Notes under the pieces: generated by a model
Databases searched by the model: none
Told to the model about the DNA's origin: nothing
What the model saw: the letters and a program-made list of their open reading frames with translations, nothing else
Assembly: GCA_018398815.1 (NCBI GenBank)
Contig: CM031607.1
Location: forward strand, 85,708,604-85,772,603
Origin: Conus ventricosus
Taxonomy: Eukaryota > Mollusca > Gastropoda > Neogastropoda > Conidae
Direction of reading: 5' to 3'
DNA: 64,000 bases
Position numbers and translations under genes: made by a program
In this document: positions 60,356 to 64,000 of the stretch, in pieces
Numbering within the stretch: the stretch's first letter is position 1
Layout of the letters: every line of letters starts with the position of its first letter

Positions 60356-60535
60356 ATGAAAGGGCTGATCTTGCGTTTCAAGGGAATCGAAAATGAAGAA
60401 ACGCTAAAACTGAAAGGCGCTGAAGATACTAAGACGGAAAAAGTATGTAGCCGTAAATTTTTCGTAGGAAATCGCTTTTCCATTCCCTTTGATTTTATTG
60501 TTAAAAACGCATCACCATACTTTCAAGGGCATTAA
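60356..60535 (+). CDS. Hypothetical 59-residue protein in noisy region
   Basis: ATG to TAA in one frame, starting MKGLILRFKGIENEETLKLK and ending with FSIPFDFIVKNASPYFQGH. Composition and lack of homopolymer codons mark it as a real coding segment, though it could be part of a longer broken frame. No family recognised. Confidence 0.35.
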   Translation: MKGLILRFKGIENEETLKLKGAEDTKTEKVCSRKFFVGNRFSIPFDFIVKNASPYFQGH

Positions 60536-60689
60536 AAGACAGATTTTCATATGAATAATTTTAATGAATACAAACGTGTTATCAAATCATCAGACACCGA
60601 AGCAAGTACAGCATTTTGACATCTCGTTTGAGTTTTTACGTTGTTCAACCCTAATTTAGCAAGGCTGATTGAGCAACAATATCGTCAAA

Positions 60690-60941
60690 ATGAAATATAT
60701 TACGAAAGGTGATTATCATACAAATATCCCCGAAGCAGGGCAGACACTATATGGAATTTTAGTTTTTGCTCGCTGCAAGGGCGTTAAAAAGGGATTTTAT
60801 TGCTGTGTGAAGAGAAAAACCGTTCAAAAGGAAGGAAAATTTTTTAATCCCAAAATAACGAAAATGCAAAAGTACAAAGCGGTAGTCCCCAAACCAAAAC
60901 TACCTAGGGGGCTTAGACCCTTTTATCTTTTTTACAAATAA
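60690..60941 (+). CDS. Hypothetical basic protein, partly frame-broken
   Basis: Starts MKYITKGDYHTNIPEAGQTL and continues YGILVFAR; the later part is lysine-rich and probably distorted by noise. An open stretch in another frame (IEQQYRQNEIYYER) overlaps its start by a few codons, as in compact viral or element genomes. Confidence 0.25.
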   Translation: MKYITKGDYHTNIPEAGQTLYGILVFARCKGVKKGFYCCVKRKTVQKEGKFFNPKITKMQKYKAVVPKPKLPRGLRPFYLFYK

Positions 60942-61648
60942 GAAAATTGTTTGGGGGGGGGAGGGGTAGAAGTCAACAGCAGACCCGTGTTTTAAAGTTT
61001 TTCATCTTACAATGTTTGGCTTGATGTTTTTTAACAACAAAATCGGTTTATGGGTTGACCTAAGGCAAAGGAGGTAACAGTTGTATGGAAGGGGGGAGAA
61101 AGGTGAAAGACGTAATAAACATTTAAATTGATAAAAAAAAGAAGCCGAAAACCGCTTAATGTCATTTGTTTTTTTAAAATATGTGCGCAGCTGAATATTT
61201 AAAATAAGGGTTAAAAGATTCTATATAAATTTTTTTTTATTTTATAAAAAGCATGTCGTTCAGGTTTATCCAAATTTCCCACGCGCCGCCCAAAAAAAAA
61301 GATAGTAAAACCCCCCAACATAAAAACTTCAGATTATCCCTTACACAAATGCAGCAAGTACTAAAACAGACCTTTCAAAATACCAAAACCAAACGAAGGT
61401 ATTTGCTCCTTTTTGCTGTTACTATGTTAAAACTGGGAAAATCGACTATAAGCGCTCTTCAGCGGAACGGTGTAGGGCCCCTTAGCAACAGGGATGGTGC
61501 ACCGAGCTTTACCTCTAGGCGGGTTGTCTTAGCTCTCGGGCTGTGTTCATTTGTGTAAGTGTGCTGGCAAAAAATTAAAAACAAACTCCAAAAGCACCTG
61601 CTTGGTTAATAATAACGGCTAAACTTTTTTCGTTTAAAATGACAATAA

Positions 61649-61813
61649 ATAAAGCGCTTGTTGCTCAAACATCACGGTGAAGAATTTAATCGTTTACAGG
61701 TCGATTTTGTTTACTACAAAAAACAAAAGTTTGTCTTCAAAAAAAGGCGAGGACAAGTTTTTCTCAAAGCCAGACGCCGAGCAGATAAAAAAGGAATGCT
61801 TAAAAAAAAGTAA
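61649..61813 (+). CDS. Basic C-terminal protein fragment
   Basis: About 54 open codons ending in TAA with KHHGEEFNRLQVDFVYYKKQ and KARRRADKKG. Strong Lys/Arg content suggests nucleic-acid binding. No start codon is in frame; an ATG at 61,639 is in another frame, consistent with an indel. Confidence 0.25.
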   Translation: MKRLLLKHHGEEFNRLQVDFVYYKKQKFVFKKRRGQVFLKARRRADKKGMLKKK

Positions 61814-62639
61814 AAGAAACATTAAACTCTGTTCTAAACAGTCACATTAAAACACCAAAAGGGGTTTAACTTTAGTTTTTGGTCCAGCGCAAAAAAACCG
61901 TCGATTTGATTCGATTAAACCGTTTTATTTTTTTTAAATTTTTAAAAAATATGTTGGCTTAGAAAAGAAAAACAGCATGGCTAAAATATAGAAGGCCCCG
62001 ATGAATTTTTGAAAGGGGCCGAGAAGAGCGTTTGTCAAGAGCAGAAGATATTGATTTAGAAGTATTAAACCAAAAACGTGCGGCAAGCGTTGTACATGCT
62101 TTTCCAATTCCCAAATAAACAACAATAGACCCCCAGTTTTAAAATAATGTTAGCTGTTTTAATCGATATTAAAATAAATGAAGAAAATTAGAAGTCTGGG
62201 TCCAATAAACAGCAGACTATTCTTTTCATAAAACTTAAACACCCGTTGGGCAGACGAACTTTCACAGTTTTACGCTCCGCTGAAGAAGCCCAAAAAGGGG
62301 CTCTGGTTGGTCCGAGGGGGAAGTCCTAGAGATTAGATTAAACGGCTAGCCTAATATGCGCCGATTGTAGGCAAAGGGTTACATTCCGCTACCCGAGAGT
62401 TGGTTTTAAAGAGAGCTTTTTTTAAAAATAAAAAATTTGAAAACAAAAACTTCATGTGGTGTGTTCTTGCAAGGCTCATCTGTCCCGAACACGCAGGGGA
62501 GAGGCTAACTATCGGGCAATCACAAAGATTTAATTCAATGGAATATCCTTTCCTGTTAGTGTAGACCCAAAATTTATCTTTGAAGAACAAAAAAAACCAT
62601 AACTGTCAATATCTACAATGGGATGAGGGGGAAACAAAT

Positions 62640-64000
62640 TCAGCCGATTAAAGGTCCAGAACAGTCCAAAAATTGGCGAGCCAGACAAAACAGTTGACTT
62701 ACTACTAATGTTTTCACCGCGGGGCTGCCCCATTTCACTTGAAACGAACAATGAGTAAACTAATGAGCATATTTAAAAGTTTGGGGACAAACAAAAAATT
62801 CGCGAAAAAGTTTAACAAGAATGCCATCTGTTCAAGCCGCAAACGAAATAAGAAAACTTGTATCGGCCCCAGTTGACTGTAATCAGAAAATAATTATCAC
62901 CCGCCCGGGTCTAAAATTAGTTTTAAGAATGGGAAAAAAATGCAACATTCTCCTTTCGTAGTTTACGCAGACTTTGGTCGCTTTTTGTTCCTTTGAAGGG
63001 CCCCCCGCCCCAAAAACTTCGAAAAAACATCTTAATGAGTAATCATCGATTTGTTCATTTGCTTTCATTGTTGTTAGGTGTGGCGCTCATTCAAGGCCAG
63101 AATTATACAGAGGAAATGCGGCTAGAAGTTTTTTCAGCGCATGCAGCAAGTGCGTAAAGATTGTTTAATAAACTGAATTTATCTGAAATATGAGACGTCT
63201 GAAGACCAACCCAAAAGTATGCCTCAGCCACTCACGTTGGTTTGTGGTTTTTGGGTTCATCAGCGCGCGAAACCAACAGTAAGAGGGCCTGTCAATTGTG
63301 GAAAATTTAAGGAGGGGAGCGCACAGTAATGCAATCTTTAATAAAGTTTGAACCAAAGACATGGAAACTGCCATCTTCTTTCATAAATTTCGAGGTTTCG
63401 ACTCCATTTATATTTAAAACATAACCAACGCCCTTAGGGTAGCATGCATTTCACAGTCATCAAAAAGTCAGTGCTTTAACTAAATAACATGTCTTTTATG
63501 ACTCTATGAACACATGTGGGATCATTTTAGTCCTAGCATGTCCCTTAAAATCCTGCCCCCAAAAACAGAAGAAATTTTTACCCAACTCTCGTTAGAAAGG
63601 GCCCTTTTCCTTTGAGTCAGAACAGTTGGGAAAGGTTTGACGAGAAACTTTCCCCCAAAAGGGGCGTTCTTTTTTTTGTTTAGAGGAAAGGACATCAGGG
63701 TTTAGATTTTCCCGATGCCAGGCGGGCAGAAGTTAGAGTGTAAAAAAGTGGGAGACTATCATGACTATACTTGATGGCCGATACATGTTTGTTGGGGCGT
63801 CTTTTTAAAAATTTTAGAAAGCCCCCATTTTAAAAATTATTGCCTGGGGTCCGCGCTTTTTTTCTGCGCCCCGGGGGAGCTGGGTGCTTTTTTAAAATAA
63901 CTGGAGTACAGATTGATTTATTGTCAATTTCCTGTTCAGATGATGAAAACGGATTGCGTGGAGGAATTAGTATGGGGTCGATCATTTCTGTAAAACAACA
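62640..64000 (+). mobile_element. Polinton/Maverick-like DNA polymerase B fragment (right copy)
   Basis: About 62,910-62,985 reads SKISFKNGKKMQ then HSPFVVYADFG, the ExoI segment of protein-primed family B polymerases. Near 63,385-63,420 FHKFRGFDSIYI corresponds to the FHN(L)(R/K)GYD segment downstream, in another frame. The order and spacing (about 140-150 residues) suit Polinton polymerases. Several indels break the frame. It aligns to 1-1,570 in the same orientation; neither copy is complete in the window. Confidence 0.55.

Larger units (their letters stand above)
55190..64000. other. Noisy low-confidence sequence, right flank
   Basis: Same homopolymer-rich noise as the left flank, beginning after an A-rich stretch at 55,170-55,235. 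Pockets of readable code survive (58,315-58,518; 60,356-60,535; 61,649-61,813). No (CA)n or (GA)n microsatellites of the kind that fill the clean region are seen, which suggests different DNA, perhaps a large virus-like element. Confidence 0.7.

Noticed and set aside
55190..64000. Bacterial contamination, suggested by closely packed overlapping short frames
   Set aside because: The family B polymerase segment points to a Polinton-like element instead, and no ribosome-binding sites or bacterial genes are recognisable; contamination cannot be fully excluded without read depth.

Overview
This is a window of an animal nuclear genome. Genes are intron-rich, with GT-AG splice sites, dense (CA)n/(GT)n, (GA)n and (GAC)n-type microsatellites, tRNA-derived SINEs, non-LTR retrotransposon tails and foldback or TIR elements. 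Gene content and repeat style fit a lophotrochozoan, most likely a mollusc; this is inference, since no sequence here fixes the species.

Layout. Positions 1-9,090 are base-call-noisy sequence (homopolymer-ridden, frames broken) whose left edge carries remains of a Polinton/Maverick-type protein-primed DNA polymerase B. Positions 9,090-12,990 are a noisy second copy of 14,001-17,850. A run of 1,000 N (13,001-14,000) separates the two copies, so the gap is probably an unmerged contig overlap. From 14,001 to about 55,190 the sequence is clean. It holds the first coding exon of an unidentified minus-strand gene (14,182-14,254), a near-complete CDK5RAP1 gene on + (15,354-35,100, 11 recognised exons) and a complete BLVRA gene on - (38,188-50,519, 7 exons, 296 codons). 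The two named genes converge, with 3.1 kb between their stop codons. From 55,190 to 64,000 the sequence is noisy again and ends in a second copy of the polymerase B fragment in the same orientation.

CDK5RAP1 is the mitochondrial radical-SAM methylthiotransferase that turns i6A37 into ms2i6A37 in tRNA. BLVRA reduces biliverdin to bilirubin with NAD(P)H. They have no known joint pathway; their adjacency is only positional.

The most unusual signal is that three exon-intron junctions in these two genes have been amplified into tandem repeats that carry the splice site itself: 17 consecutive CAG|GTA donors after CDK5RAP1 exon 10, a series of AG|GTG acceptors before its last exon, and a roughly 2 kb satellite built on the acceptor plus first codons of BLVRA exon 6. 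Other notable items are two TIR elements with related ends and exact 6-bp target duplications, a 56-bp element present twice with identical ends, a palindromic element carrying a hammerhead-like motif, and three single-base frame breaks in CDK5RAP1 that look like assembly errors.
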